Part shown: positions 22,668 through 37,000 of the stretch, one piece after another
Position numbering within the stretch: the first letter of the stretch is position 1
Layout of the letters: every line of letters starts with the position of its first letter
Source of the DNA: Lepidurus packardi
Lineage: Eukaryota; Arthropoda; Branchiopoda; Notostraca; Triopsidae
Assembly: GCA_023053545.1 (NCBI GenBank)
Contig: JAKZAN010000002.1
Span: forward strand, 3,890,375-3,954,374
Direction of reading: 5' to 3'
DNA: 64,000 nucleotides
The notes under the pieces: generated by a model
The model's input: the letters and a program-made list of their open reading frames with translations, nothing else
Told to the model about the DNA's origin: nothing
The model's database searches: none
Position numbers and translations under genes: made by a program

Positions 22668-22738
22668 ATTCGCGGGTTATGAGCATGCAAATTTTGCGAC
22701 TGGTCCAGCCGTTGACGTTACGGACGTGTCATGGCTAC
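22668..22738 (-). repeat. Dispersed GACGTCA/GCATGC family, copy 1
   Basis: Read on the minus strand it carries CATGACACGTCCGTAACGTC, then TTTGCATGC and TCATAAC, the same order as seven other copies in this window. See the copy at 42845 for the family description. Confidence 0.65.
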
Positions 22739-22970
22739 TTTTATTCTTCTATTACGCATACAGAGCACAGTTCACACTCTCAGTACTGCGATACGCCAAT
22801 CAGAGTATGTGTTTCGTGTTTTTTTTTACTCTTGCTCTCAAAGTTGTCCAAAATTGTAGGTTATCCTCTTTGCTTTTAGTTTACTCCCGTAGTTTATCAA
22901 GCAAACAAAGCAAAGATCTTAAGCACCGTGCCGTGGATACGTCTGTCATGTCATCAAACAAACCGGCAAC

Positions 22971-23290
22971 GCGACACAAGGACGACCCGACAAAAGGACT
23001 ACCGAGACTGCAAACCCCAACTTAAGGACTAGGTTAGGTAAGGTTAGGGCTAGGTTAAGTTAAGACTAGCTTAGGTTAGGTTAGCTTAGGACTACGTTAG
23101 GTTAGGTTAAGTTAGGACTAGGTTAGGTTATAGGACTAGTTTAGGTTAGGTTAGGTTTGGTTAAGTTGGGATTACATAAGCTAGGTTAAGTTAGGTTAGG
23201 TCACGTAAGTTAGGACTAGGTTAGGTTAGAGTTTTGTAGTCCGTAAGTCGCATGCACCGTAATATGTTCGTCGAGTCGCCCTTGTGTCGA
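22971..23290. mobile_element. Foldback element with a (TTAGG)-like core
   Basis: The left arm (CGACACAAGGACGACCCGAC and about 40 bp inward) is matched by the reverse complement at the right end (TCGAGTCGCCCTTGTGTCG near 23271-23289). Between them, 23029-23230 is almost entirely degenerate GGTTAGGTTAG with ACTAGG and TTAAG variants, resembling arthropod telomere sequence. The element shares end and arm motifs with the one at 7766-8560. No coding sequence. Confidence 0.75.
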
Positions 23291-26200
23291 TGTCCCATAA
23301 AACCAGGGTATTCTATTTTCGAATTTCCTTTTTTCAATAGCTTAATTACTGTTTCAAGCACGATGTTGATGGGAAAGAAGGTATTCCTAGACACTAGGTA
23401 TGTTGCTGTACTTTTTAAGACATTTAATTGCTGCTTTTTGGGTGGGTATTGCTCTTCAAGAAAATGAAGAAAAGGGACATATATCACGGTACCACGAAGC
23501 AGCTTCTGGAACGAAATAGGTTCTTAGGATGCACCCTATTACCGGCTTAGTATTATTTAGTTGTGGTTGCTTTTCAACCATATGGGCTGGTGTCGCCTCG
23601 TTACCAAGCCTGACTGGCACTCTTGAGTGTTCCTCTCCGCCACTTGACACATCGGGCACGTTAGTCACGTAGCTAATTGAGTTTCATTTTACTTTTCTTT
23701 AAAAAGGCCTACTACAATCTTGATAAGGCCATATAGGCCATAAGAGAAAGCAAGGTCTTTTTTGTCATATTATTATTGTCAGCTTTTGTAGCTCCTTAAA
23801 CACAACCTTGAAAAACATTCGGAGGAAAATCCTGAAAAAAACTTTTTCCTCCCCTCTCCCCAAAAAACCAGTTTCAAATTTGGCGCTTAATTACCCCACA
23901 AACAATTTAATTTTCCGGCTGCTGCTGTTGCGGTCGTTGGAATAATAATCATAACCAAGAAGAAGAAGGTTGGGTTTATATCTCTCTACTCTCTACGTTC
24001 TCTTATGACTTTCATTTTTATTCTTTCCTTTAACTCCTGGATATATAATATTTTTTATTTGCCCCATGAGGGATCATTAGTGGTTTAGTGGGTGCATATC
24101 GTAAAAACCGTTTGCCTAAAGCGGGCTTCAGGTGCTTTGTTTCTTTTCGCCAAAAAACTGAGAAGAGCCTTTTTTTCCGACCAAAAAGCATCTTATAGGG
24201 GGGTCAAGGGGATTGGCAAGTTTTTGCTACAGAAATGGATGTTGGGGACCCAAAAAGATCCCCAAGAGCAATTTAACAGGCACGTGTGAAGACTTTGAAA
24301 GAAGCAAAGCCCTGGCTACTGTATGCGAAAACCTCTTTTGTTCTATTTGACCGACTGGGTCAAGTAGAACAAAAGCCGCGAAAAGGAAAATGTTTCGCTA
24401 GATTGGGTTTGTGTTTATCGTAATTGGCTTTCCGATAAAGGCCCTTCTGTGTTTTCTGTTCTCTGTATGCCATCTCCGAAATACAATATGGAAAACTTGG
24501 ATGTCAAAAGCTGTCAACGATCAAGTTGGTATTCAACTTATCAACGATCCACGAAGGCCAAATAACTTTGGTGTATATGCTCGATTGGCTTTCCTGACAA
24601 ATTTCTGTTCCGACAAGTAGAAAGGAGTTTTTGGAATCTTTTGAACCAAAAGGGTTTTTGCTCGGCGGTTGACTGCGTTCGATGTTCAAATCTTCTATAG
24701 GTTAAAGTAGCTGTATATATAGAAACTTTTCAAAGCTATCTTGGCGGCTTTTGTAGACCTGTCCATCAATGGTGAAACTGGAAAACCTGAGAAGCTGACA
24801 ACTTTGCTTTGTAGGAGCCCCCATTCTGGTGACAAACTGGAACAGGTTTGCACTGATGAAATGGACGTTTAAAGGAGCTGAAATGTGGGAGGTTTGGTTG
24901 AAATGATGGCCTCCAACATCAAAAAGGAAGAATCTAAATGGCCGCCGGAAGTTTGAAACCGTGTTTTGCGCCCTTACAATGGCACAGAAGTTTCCGGGTA
25001 CATTGTAAAAAGCGCCGCAACTTGCACTCTAAGGGCAATAGAAGTATTCACTGTTGAAAAGCCGCAGGAAGAGAAGGGTGGGCCCAGCTTATTTAGGCAC
25101 TATTTAGCCATTCAAATATTCAAAATGGGAATACAGAGAAGGCGAGTTTGGGGGAGGATAACCTTTACTTCTAGTTTAAGGGCGGGAAATGAAGGTGGAA
25201 ATGGAAGCTCAAACCTGGTGCCTTGACTTTAGGCAAAAATCAAGAAACATTGTCAGAAAAAGAAGAGGGAACAAAAGTACTTAGCTTCTCTTAGACTCCC
25301 ACCCGTTTGCCCGGGTGCTATGTGTACCGAAAGTGCTATTAGAGCCGGCATGTCAAATTAAGTGCTCGAATAATTTGTCCGTAAGGTAAAAAATGTTTTG
25401 TTCTTAGACGTGCAAAGTGGAGCTTTTTATTAGCACCTATATCTTTCTCTCGTGGCTGTGTTGTTTATTTTCACTTACTTTTGCTTACGTTTGCGCTAAG
25501 CTTTGCATCCGTTTGCCACAGATATTGGCGAATTCGAGTCACAATGCTAATTAGCAGAAAGTGCAAACGCCGCTAGTACTGTACTATACTGTACTGTACG
25601 CAAGAGTATAGAATGTCCGCAAGCGGATGTACAAAAGGGACACGATTAAAGTATTCAGCTAGTAGTTATCCTTTTAGCTCTTCCAAGAATTAAAGTTGTT
25701 TTGTCTATCTGTATTTTATTATTATTTTATATGGGGTTGTTGTGGAGGTTTTTTGTTAGTAAGACCCTTCGCAACAATACTGGCCCCCATCATGGAACGG
25801 CAGGCCAAAAAAAAAGGGTTGGCTATATTTAGTGCTTGTAAGAAGCCATGTCATCCGATAGTTACAAAGGTTGTGTATAACTAAGGGTTGTGCTTGTCAA
25901 GCCCGGGACTAATTAGAGCTCATGGGAGAGCACGCGGAGTTTGAAGCCCAAAACCAAAGAGAGCCACATCTCTCACATGAAAAGATGAGGCACAAGCTCT
26001 TTTGTCTACCATAAGGCTCTATGGCGTTCTCCTCATTCCGTAAATCTAAAGCAGCGAGCCAAAGCTGGCTAATGAGATGCATACTAATCCATTTGGCAAG
26101 CTTAGTTAACCAGCATGCTTGGTTGCAATCCTAAAATTAGACTTCCAAACCAGAATGACATATCAGAGAGAGACGCGTCAGACTGTTATAGCAATATGTT

Positions 26201-26559
26201 TGGGTCTCATTGCATACGCTTAGTTTTTACCCTCCTTAAGGGGATAAAAGGGTAATCGCCATTCAAAAAGAAACACATTTTGTCTAACAAAATAAGGCAA
26301 AAAGTCTAGTTTCCCAATTATATTTTTCTGTCCGCCAGTCTGCCACGCATCGTCGCATGTAAGCAGTAAAAAAGAAAAGAAAATTTTAAATTTTAAAAAT
26401 GTATCTAATTATAAAAAATTGCAATAAAGAGGGGCACGTGGCTTTCGAAAACCATATACATATAATCGAAATAAGATACATATTCATGGTACCAGAGCGC
26501 TTTGTTTACTATATTTACTATCGTAAGCATGCAAGTAAATAGGATACAAAGTAGCAGGC
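23291..26559. other. Intergenic region without supported genes
   Basis: No recognisable gene. It contains the 18-bp-arm hairpin at 24335-24375 and AT-rich unique-looking sequence. Confidence 0.5.
24335..24375. repeat. Short hairpin, 18-bp arms
   Basis: CTTTTGTTCTATTTGACC pairs with GGTCAAGTAGAACAAAAG with one mismatch around a GACTG loop. It could be a small-RNA precursor or a chance inverted repeat. Nothing else identifies it. Confidence 0.6.
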
Positions 26560-26695
26560 GCCGTAAGCTACGCCACGCCACGCCACGACAGTGTACACAT
26601 AGTAAGCCAAGGCGCCGCAAGCCACGCCATGACACTACCGTGTCGTCATAATAAGTTTGTATGCAGTAACTCGTGAACGGCTCAAACAAACAACT
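26560..26695 (+). repeat. Dispersed GACGTCA/GCATGC family, copy 2
   Basis: Contains GGCGCCGTAAGC-CACGCC twice, then CATGACACTACCGTGTCGTCA, TTTGTATGCAGTAACTCGTG and AACGGCTC, in the family order. The doubled front half suggests an internal duplication. Confidence 0.6.
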
Positions 26696-27499
26696 TGGAA
26701 CGAATTACTTAATTCTTAGAATAATGTAGAATCACAAGAATATCTGAATGTATCAAAGCCTTAACACATTTGTTTGGGTGGCTACTACTCTTTTAAAATC
26801 CAAAAACTATCAGTAATAACAAGTCTAGAAGACTGCTTCGTTATACAGTAAACCAACTCGCGATCCTTCGTGAATTCTTAATTTTGGGGGAAAAGTAACC
26901 CTCCCTCAAAAAGTGGCTCGTGGATGTCATCTGTTCCTTTCATTTGGGATGAAAATAAGGGGAAAGGGGGGCTTGCCCGGGTTACATTTCAGGTCTAACT
27001 TATTAAAAGTCAAGTTCGTGCCATCGCTCCCAATCAAAGTCTAAATTGCCAGCCCCCCCCAAATGGCGGAAACCTGGTCAAGTAAAAAGGAGGCTTAAAA
27101 GAAAGAGACGACAGAATGCTCGCATATTATCGTTGCGGACTACCTGGCAAAAAGAAAAAGTTAGTCTGATTTTGTAAGAATGGTCCACGGCACAAACGGT
27201 GCGCGAGAGAGAAGCCAAAAAGGCACACGCTTACCGTCTGCTGTTTCAGGCATCTTCTTCTTGACCCTCTCCTATAGTTCCTATAGGCTATCGTCATCCG
27301 AGATCCGAACAGAATGTATCTTGCGGGGGGTTCTGGTTCTAATCTGTTTCACCTTTCCAGTTTATTATCAAGCGGTTCACGCCGGCGTTATCCCTCCTTA
27401 CGCGGGCAAAATTTTGTACTTTTCCATTTTCTTTTAATAAAAAGGGTGAAAAACAAAAAAAGAATAACAAAAAGGGACAGGTCATTTTTCTGATTTTTT

Positions 27500-28040
27500 G
27501 AGCTAATGAACCTAATGAGGTACAACCCCCCTTGCCGGTATTGTGCGCGCCGAGAGACCGTGAAGCGTTGTGTTCGACCCGGTTTCTCCCAACCAAAAAG
27601 CAACGCCGGTTCGGTTCGGAAGCCTCAAAGAACCCCCTTTACGGCTAGCGCTGCGCATGGCAAAGCGTGCGGGCTGCTGAACTACAAAGCCAGTAGCACC
27701 ATCGCTGCAAGCCTCAGTCCTCGCCAACCCTTCGGAGAGGAAAGATACGAAAATCGGTGTGAGGTACAATACGTTTCTTTGTTGAAATAGACATTGCTTA
27801 CTTCAGTAAAAAGTTTTGAGAACATCATGCAAGGTGGATTCGTGTCGTCGTAAGTGAAAATCTGCCAAGTTCTGAAGTTTCTACTTAAAAAAATAAAACT
27901 TTTTTCTTTTACCCGCGAAGGACTTATTCAAGTTTTGAGTGTAAAGTTCTGAAGAGCAGCTCGCAACTGTTGGTGTGTGATCTGTGCATGTGTGTCTGTG
28001 TACTGTTGGATTAATTAAAGGATAAAGCCCGGTTTGCACA
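27500..28040 (+). promoter_or_regulatory. GC-richer stretch before the Cys-rich/FN3 membrane protein gene
   Basis: About 27530-27770 is clearly richer in GC and CG dinucleotides than the surroundings and ends a few hundred bases before the start codon at 28041. It may be promoter or 5' untranslated sequence. No core promoter motif is convincing. Confidence 0.3.
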
Positions 28041-31000
28041 ATGTTCCTCATCTTCACGATGGCATTGAGGTGGTTCGTATTGTGTGTCATGTGGGAAATC
28101 GCATTGGGTGCTGCGACTCAGCCACAGGATTTAGGATCTCCCATTCGAATTGCCCAATGCCGAGCCCAGTGTTTGGATCAGGTAACTTTGCACACACATA
28201 TCCATAAAACTACACAAAAATAAAACTTCTATTACACAAACAACAAAAAAGAATAGAAATAGCTCAAGCAATATAGAAACCGCTAAGTTAGTGTGCCCAC
28301 TCTACGGTACGGGAATTACCCTTTCGTCCCTTCTAGGCTGAACCTTTTTATTTTTACAATTTTATTTTCTACTTTATGAGGCGAAAAGGAAAAGATTCTC
28401 TCATTTTTCTCGCTTGGGTTAGTCTTTGGTGGGCCAGTTGTTGAAGATGGGGTTAAAATAGCCCCATGTTCGCCTCTTTCCGTTTCTTTTTATCTCCAAA
28501 AAGTAAGGTTTTATTCTCTCATCTCCTCTTCTCTCTACTCACGCTCCCGTCTCTGTTATAACCTAAAGCGAAGAAGCAAAGATCCTCATTTTCCTCCCTG
28601 CTTCGCAACACAAGTTTTTCACCTTTTAACTCTTATCGTCAGAGCCCAGCTGAAGAGGGTGGACGGACGCTTTTCTTAAAAAGAAACTAATGTACTGTAA
28701 CTCCATACACCAAGCCATACTAGCTCTTATCTCAGCAGCCTTCACAAGAAAAAAATGAAAATTATAAGTTAAACAGGAAAAATAAGAAAAGTTACAAAAA
28801 TGAGTTAGAAGATAAATTAAAAAATTTAACATAATAATACAAGTTTCATAGAAAAAATAAGAAAATAAGTTTAAAAAATAAAATAACTTAAACGATAAGT
28901 TAAAGTAAAGTTAAAATAATATAGGAAAAGTTACATAGGAAAAGTAAGAAAATGTATTTAAAAAACTAAGTTTAAAATAAATTAAGTTAAAGAAATAATC
29001 GATACAGAAAATAAGTTCAGAAAATGACACAAAAAGAAATAAGAAAAATTCCTCCGAAAATGCATGTCCCAGTGCATTAGCCGACCGTTTTGTTACATAT
29101 GATACATAAAATCCAACTCTAGAGAACATTGCCAAATCTTACTAGTCTTGTAGCATGGCCTTCACACAACCAAAAAAAAAATAGATAAAGAAATAAAATA
29201 AAATTAATCTGCAAGTCGTGGTATCGTGTCGCTTTGGATTAGTGTCAACTTTCAAGCTTAGCCTGAAGTATGAGCAAAGATTTGGAGGGGAAAAGTGTTA
29301 TGGTGTAGGTCGTGCGTGTCGTCGTTCAGTTGTTGGAGCTTCTGAGCGAAAGATTGCTTTCTGTGCGAAAACAAAAGCTAAAACTAAACCTAAAAGTAAA
29401 ATGAGAATTATTAATAAAGTAATAAAAATCGACTCGCACTTCTCATGTCATGATAGATTACATGTTTGCTATTAGTTAATGCGACTAGTTATGTGCGATT
29501 AGAGTTACATGCGAGATGGTTATAAATTTCATGACTTTTTTTTATTTCTTTATTTACTTTTTTATTGTAAGTGACATATTACAAGGAAAAAGAGAATCAG
29601 AGATGAGACACGCGGACGATTTTTTGGATTTTTTATCCATACGTAGATGAATAGAATGAGGATAAAAAGCTATAAAGGATACCATAGATCAAAGTATAAT
29701 AACGTCAGCTTTTGCACCGCTTGAATTTTCCTCTCTCTATTTCCCTTTTGGTGTTGCTGCTCCCCATTGGAGATAGAAGGCTGGCTATATACCATTGCCA
29801 AACCCAGGCAAAGTAGTAGTTCTCCTAACCTAGTCATGCAGAAATACTTGAGCGAGCTAATAAGGCTTGCAAGTTGTCGTTTTGAATCGTCCTTCTCCTC
29901 CCAAAAACCCATTGATAATCATTCACATGTAAAGCCCGCGCGTTTAAATAAGAATTTCTTTAAAAAAAAGTGAAGAGGGAATGAACATGTTTGAGTGCTT
30001 TTTTTTCTTCTTCATCACTCCCAATACAAAACGCTCTCGCTTTTGCTGGCGGCTAATGTAAACGACCAATTTAAGCTAGATTTCGCTCGTCTTTGCCAGG
30101 ACTTGCCAAAGACCCCATACCAAGTTTAATGGGAAAGATTATTACGTTAATACCTTGTCTTTCCCTTTATCTTGGTATTCCAGCAAAATCTGGGAGGATT
30201 ATTAGGCTAAGTAGGGATGGAATGAGGGCTTTTTTGCCCTCTCCCAAACACCAAAAGCAGCTGGCTGCAATGGTGGTAAAAGCGTACAAACCTAAGAGTG
30301 TTTGGCATTTTCTATAAGGATGTTTAAGACGTTCTTAGATACCTTCCTTGGACTTTGGTCATAGTCATAAGGTCATCTCCTATCATAAAAACCCACCCTC
30401 GCACCCGAGATTCCACACCTAATCCATTCGCCTTGCCTGGGCAATCATAAAAGGCGTCTCCCCCTTCTTGTTCGTTCTTCCTTGAAACTTTTAGGGAAAT
30501 TTCTGCATCTTCCCTGGCTTCTTATAGTTCACAAGAAGACGTTCTGCGAAGAGAGGGGTATTCTTGAAAAACCGTTTTGGGGCTTGCTACCTGACAGGTA
30601 GCCTTATCTGGGGTTCATTTCGTGTATTCGTGCCCGGTATACTGTAAGAGCAGAAACGTTACCCGCTACCCACTTATTGTGTGTGTAAAAAGAGTTTCGG
30701 ATCCACTTTTCCTTAAAAGAACCACGTGCACTTAAGCACTAAACTGGGCTACTTGAACCGTTTTGCTTTTTGGTTTAAACCTGGGATGTATGGAAAAAGA
30801 GGGGGGGGGGGGGTTAGGGTGAGGGTGCTGACCTGACCCCATTGGTTCAAAACCATTTTTAGTACCTATGATTCCATGATGGCTCTTGTCCAGGCTCTAC
30901 GCTTCTGCTTTCCATATACAAGTGCCATAACCCCCCTTTGTATTCAAGCAGAACTCGCTATTGCTCCCAAGAACGACCCAAATTCCTTACTTTAAGCTTA

Positions 31001-34000
31001 ATTTAGTTTTTTTAATAGAGCAGCATGCTGTTTCTTTGTGAAATGTTTGTTTCCGCCATGAGCGAAGAAAGTTGTGAAGCTATTAAATTTTTTTTAATGA
31101 AGTAGGGTCATGTGGATTTTGGATGTCACATAATGTTTTCTAAAGTTTCTGTACTGTTTAAAGCATGGGAGTAAAGATAAATTAAAGCATGGGGTAAAGA
31201 TAAATAAACAAGCATTTTAATGCATGGCATATATCATGATAGATATCATGGTGACGTCATGATGCGGGTTTAGTGTCCTTTAGCCTGTAAGAATGTGGGG
31301 GAAAGGACAATTCATTATTGGAACGAAGAATGTGCGCGATAAAATCGCTTGTTAGTAGAAAGACATGGTAATAGATACTCCAACTAATGGTATCAGTGGG
31401 ACAGATAGTGATGAAAGTATGATGAAAAAATTATCATAGGAATCGAAGTGATCCCAGAAGAGCGGGTCGGTATGAATAAAGAAACGTGCAAAAAAAAAAC
31501 TACAAAAAATAATCGTCTTTCTTGTCGCTTGAATAATACATGGGATACACTGTTTTGCTTTATTAATGCTTTACTTTTTTTTCCTTTCGCTATGAGCATG
31601 CGAAGAATGGAAAAAAAGGTAGGAAAATTCGCAGTCACTTTTCGCGCGCTTTGTCCATTGGACGATACACGGCGTAAAAATAACTTGTGTGTTCTTTGTT
31701 GGCAATTTGGCGACAATTTGATTCCTTGTGTTAGCTAGAAATGTCAACGTCCTCAGGTGGGACACTTTTACCTTCTTACCGTTTTTCTTCCGATATTTTC
31801 CAATTTTGTATACTTTTAAAGCATCGATCTGTGAGCACATGGAGTTAGTTTGGGTCAAAGTGAGTCAAACCCGGTCCATACCTTCTTACAGTTTTTCTTC
31901 CACTTTTTTCCTTTTTTTTAAAAAAACAGGGGGGTTAAGTATCGATTTTGAGCACATGGATTGCCCTTTGCGGTCAAAATGAGTCAAAGTTCAGAGGTTC
32001 AGAAGACAAAGTTTTGGATGATAAGAGCGTTAAAGGTCAACAGCCACCGACAATCCCGAGAATTCGCGAATTCTTTTAGCACACATCATTCCAAGGACGC
32101 TGAACGTTAGTGCAAATTTTAAAAAATGTGTTTGGTACTTATACTCTAAACACCAACCCACGAATGTGCAGTATGACTGCCATTTATAGTGCAGCGGCTT
32201 TCCTGGGTGACTGGTTATTATGCAAATTGTAGAGGGTTGCGTGGGTTAACCATCGTTCATAACATCCAAACTGGTCATAGTTCGAATGAAAACACTACAA
32301 TAGCAGCTACTTTTTAATAAATTTATAATTAAAATAACCCACACACTAACTGAACTAGCCCTCTACAATAAGCATTCTAAACAGTCACCAAGGAAAGCTT
32401 CTGCACTACGAATGGCAGTCACAGTGTCATTCGTGGGTTGATGTTTAGAATGTGGTGGGTGGCCTACTTACAAAATACATTTTGGCGACTATTGCCCTTT
32501 ACGATGAACTTTTCATGGAAATTGTGACATGTTACAATTTGCGACATGTTATGATACGTTTATGAAGCGAAACGTTCTATGATTAAGTTGTAAGTTTGCA
32601 TGCAGTTGAATTGCGCCGTTTTGCAAGAAAAGGAGGTGCTTGGGGGTTGCTACTGTGGAAACTTCATTGCACTTGCTTTTGCTGATGCTTTTGCATTCAC
32701 TTGCTTTTGCTGAACAGTAGAGCTTTTTCTATTTTCTTTTTCCATTGGTTGGAAGTGTTTTATTTTTTTTTCACTCCATCGATCCTTGACGTATACATGC
32801 GATGCACACTGCACAGCAGCCATACCAATCGTAAAACCTTTTTTTTTATTTATGATTATTATTTATTTTTTCGCTGAGAGAGCGCCATACAAAAAAAAAG
32901 CAAAGAAAGAGACATTTACGATCCCAATTCCTGCTTATCGATATGCCTGAAAAACGTGAAAAACTGTTGATCAGCAGAAAACGTCAATGTGTCCCTCTTG
33001 CTTGCTTTTGCTCTCCTGGACTTGTTTTTATTATGATCTTTTTCCATTTATTTTTTAATTTGTCGTACTTTTTTATTTCATTTTTTAGTATAATAGCGGG
33101 AGGTCTTTGTGATATGAAAGAACATTGAGAATGTCCTTGTGTCAGTTTTTTTTTCTTATGTAATTACCTAAAGGGAAAGACTAGACAGAAAGGGACCGGT
33201 CTTTTGTGGTCTTATGATGGTAAAAGGGACAAAATGAGAAATGGTTCGTAAAGGCCGTGGTAGAACTCATTTGATTCGGTCCCTCTTGTTCTTACCATTG
33301 TGTGTGCCACGCTAGAAGCTTCTCTCACTCTTTTCCTCTTGCTCTGTCCAATCCCCCCTTTGCCTGCTTTTTCGTGGAAGCGAGAAAAACAAAGCGGGAA
33401 AAGCACAATACGACATTGGTCAAGTGCATGGTTCATAGTAATTTGGGTTTCTGTTCTGTCCGGGGTAACAATAGACGCAGGAGTCTTGCATTTGTATGTA
33501 AGTCCCACTAGAGAGGCATGGCAAATACAGAAAAGTAAAAAAATAGAAAAAAAAACAAGAAAAAAAACGTTCCGGCTTGCTTTGCTGCGTTAGCTCAAGC
33601 TTGCGACAATGAAAAAAGAAACGGAAAGAAAAAAGCGAATTAATAAGATTAACATGGAAACCATGTCTAGTCCAGTGTCGAAAAGGAAGAACAAAAAAGT
33701 TTTTTTTTTTTTGCATTGTCGGGATTCTATTGTCGTCGTAGTGATCATTAGGCAAAGCACATCATCAGGATGTTTCAGAGCAACATTTGAATTTCCTGTC
33801 TGTCCCCTTTTAATATACAGTAATTATGTTTCCTTTATTGTATAGTATAGTATAGTTTAAAAGAATAAACCTTTGTGAAATGGAAACTCCCTTTGAGAGT
33901 CAGAAAGGAAAAGAAATACAAGAGCCAAAGCGAGTTACGGGAAATTATAAGTCACAAACCCTGAAGAAGACAGAGAAAAGACAGTACAGTCGTTTTTTTA

Positions 34001-37000
34001 TTGGGTCACGCTTTTGATGCTGTAATTTATATATAAGCTTAACTTGCACGGTCTCCCTTCTCTCAGATCTTTTTCTCGTTTTTTTATGAAGGCGAGAAAT
34101 AAATAAAAAGTAAAATAGTTATTTCTCTTTCGCCCAAAAGTCGGGGATAACGAGAAGAGGAGCACAGAGGGAAACATCAGGGTCAATTACGTGAATTCAA
34201 ATTGGGCACGGTAGCATAGCCGCGGGACGTTTTCTAGCCAAGCAGAAGTCATTGCGAAGTGGAACAGCTCAAAAACAGAAGGGATAACAGGTCGGAAGGA
34301 TAAAATGACATTGCACGTCAAGCAGATTCTCTTGTGTCGTGTCTTATTGTTGCCAAACTTGTCCCTTGACGGGGTTAGGACCCTTGAACAATGTGTATAA
34401 TTTCGTAAAGTACTGCACTTGCACGAATCCATTTTGTCGCTGAGAAAGGGACAATAGCCACAAAACATAAGAAAATCATAAAATAAACCCACAAAATTAA
34501 GCAACTTTGTTAAGAACATTGGGCAAAAAATCTAGTTTCCAAAGACGTATTGCTTTCGGTCATGCGCGAGTTAGTAATTAAGCTATTCAAGAAAGAAAAG
34601 ATAGTGCGCTGTAAGACACGCCCGTGACGTCATGGCTGAGAATTTCGGATGCGCATAGCTCGAGAACGGCTAATCACCCAAAACTGAAACCAAGTTTGTT
34701 GTTCATAAAAGATTCTAGACTACACACATCGGTCAAAATCTCCACATGCGGCTTTGGTCACTATTCCCCATTTACAAAGACTCGAAACCCAAACTAAATA
34801 GCTTCTTGGGTTCTTTTGTGGTTTCTCTCTGTCCACATCGGCTCCTGTGACTGTCTTTCTGCCTGGCTGTAATTCATGGTTGCATGCGTTGCAACCAAAT
34901 GTATGTACGGTTAGATACGCTACTGGTAATCTTGCGTGAGATGAGAGACATTTACTCGAAAGTCCTACAGGGGGGAAAGGAGGAGGATGAGAGAGAGGCC
35001 GGAGGGGAAGCTGAAGCTGCGAGAACAATAAAAAGGGGAAAATATATAAAGGGGACTTTATTTCCGGTAGCATTCCCGCCCGCACCGCACTGCACGGGTT
35101 TTTGCTCTATTCACCTCCATTATTGCTTGCGCTAGATTGGCATTCCAAGCTTGACTCATTGCAATCTTCGGCCCCATGCTGATCGCCCGGTAGCACCCTG
35201 GGTGGCAGCGGCCCCCTTTTCTCTTTGTACTGCGCGTTGGAATAAAAGCGAAAATGGTTCCAGTCTGGCTTAAATGAACCGTGAAGGCACATTATGAGAT
35301 ACTTAAAGATATCTTCTTGTAAAACTTTGATAGCCTCTCTTCTTCAATGTACTTTTCGGAAGGAACATTTTTCAGAAAATGGTATTAGTTGCGTGCAAGT
35401 GTCGTCGACGCCAAGTGCCGCTCCAGGCGGTGGTTGTGTTGTTAAGGTTGAGCGAAGGAAGATGGCGGCGCCCACGTGGCAAAACAAGCATACGCATTAC
35501 GAGACACATATCTTCTTATAAAGCTTTGATAGCCTTTCCTTCGATATACTTTTCGTAAGGGACATTCTTTCGAAAATGGTACTGTTGCGTCCAAGTGTCG
35601 CTCTAGGCGGGGGTTGTGTTGTTAGGGTGGTTTGAGTGAAGGAAACTGGCGGCGTCAGCGAGGCAAAGTAAGCAAACTATTGTGGAAGGATTCCTGTTCG
35701 CGTCCTAAAATGTTAAGTATGGACGTCATGCGGGGGCCAGGATAGTTAATGAATAGTAACGTCAGTGCAAAAGCTTTCACCTGATAATCGGCACCCATGG
35801 CCGTTGCCCAATTGTTCAGCTTTCACGTCTTGATCTTCACTACAATTTCATCTTGCAAAGGCAGCTCTTTTGGAAAGTTCGAACTGAGCAACTCGAAGTG
35901 GTTCTTTTCACATCATGATCATGATCCCCTATGGGCTTTCTCTGAGTAAGGATGCCTTAATAGACCTATATTATTAGCCTCGTATCAAGAGTCTTCCTTT
36001 CGTATCTTATTACGACACACATGGTCGGGATTCAAATGTCAAGCGTTATTTTAGCTAGAGGTGTCTTAGCATTTATATATTTATATTTCTTGTCGAGATT
36101 GTGATTGTTGGTCCACTTTTTTTCTTGTTATTACTTTGAGAGACTCGTTCTAAATAACTGTCTTTTTTTCTTTTTGCAGTTTGTACCAAACAGGCGCCAG
36201 GCTGCCATGTGTCAGCAGGAACCGGATTGCTTTACGGTAATTTCATGCAATTTTGATCATTATTTAATGAAACATAAATCACTTAAGATGTGAAGGGCGA
36301 GAACTGCCGCTAACTCAACTTTTTATGTTTATTGCTACCCCAAAAAAGAGCAACCAGAAGTGTGGCGTTGAGATTGAGAAACAGAAAGAAGAGTTTGAAG
36401 GGAAAAGAATTAAGTATGGGTTTTGGGGCATCCCATCTCGTCCTTGGCTGACTGCTCATGACCAGCACATTCTATATTCTCTTTTTTCTACCCAAAAGGA
36501 TGATATAAAGCACTATAGAGCCACAATAGAACCTAGAGATAGTCTATCACAACATCTATGAAGCTACCGGGCAAATCGCTGCCTTACCGTCAAATTTCCC
36601 ATATTCATCAAATTTTGTCGTTTTCAGTTCTCAGTCGTTTTAGATTCCGTAATTTCTTTCGCTATTGTGAAAGAAACACGGTTTCTTCGGAGAAAAAAGT
36701 GCAATTTCACATTGCTTTTCATGGAGGGGCCTCCTTTGTCAAAAACGAAACCTATCCTATGAAAAGGCTCCTTTTTTTCTTCTTTTTTTCGCTTTGGACA
36801 TTAGAAAATGTCTCTTGGAGAGCGTTATTGTATCTTTTGCGCTTAATAGAAAAAAAGATCTCTATAGCTTTTCCCCTCTTAGCACACAATGACGACATTC
36901 ACCTGGTCATCGCCTGGGCCAGCCTGGGCTGCATTGAAGCATGTTGGGGACTTTCAGGGTTTTTGGGTGGTAAAGGTGGTGAAATGAGAGATATTTCTTG

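Noticed and set aside
23029-23230. Telomere or chromosome end suggested by TTAGG-like repeats
   Set aside because: The array is degenerate, enclosed by inverted arms and followed by tens of kilobases of ordinary sequence, so it is interstitial.
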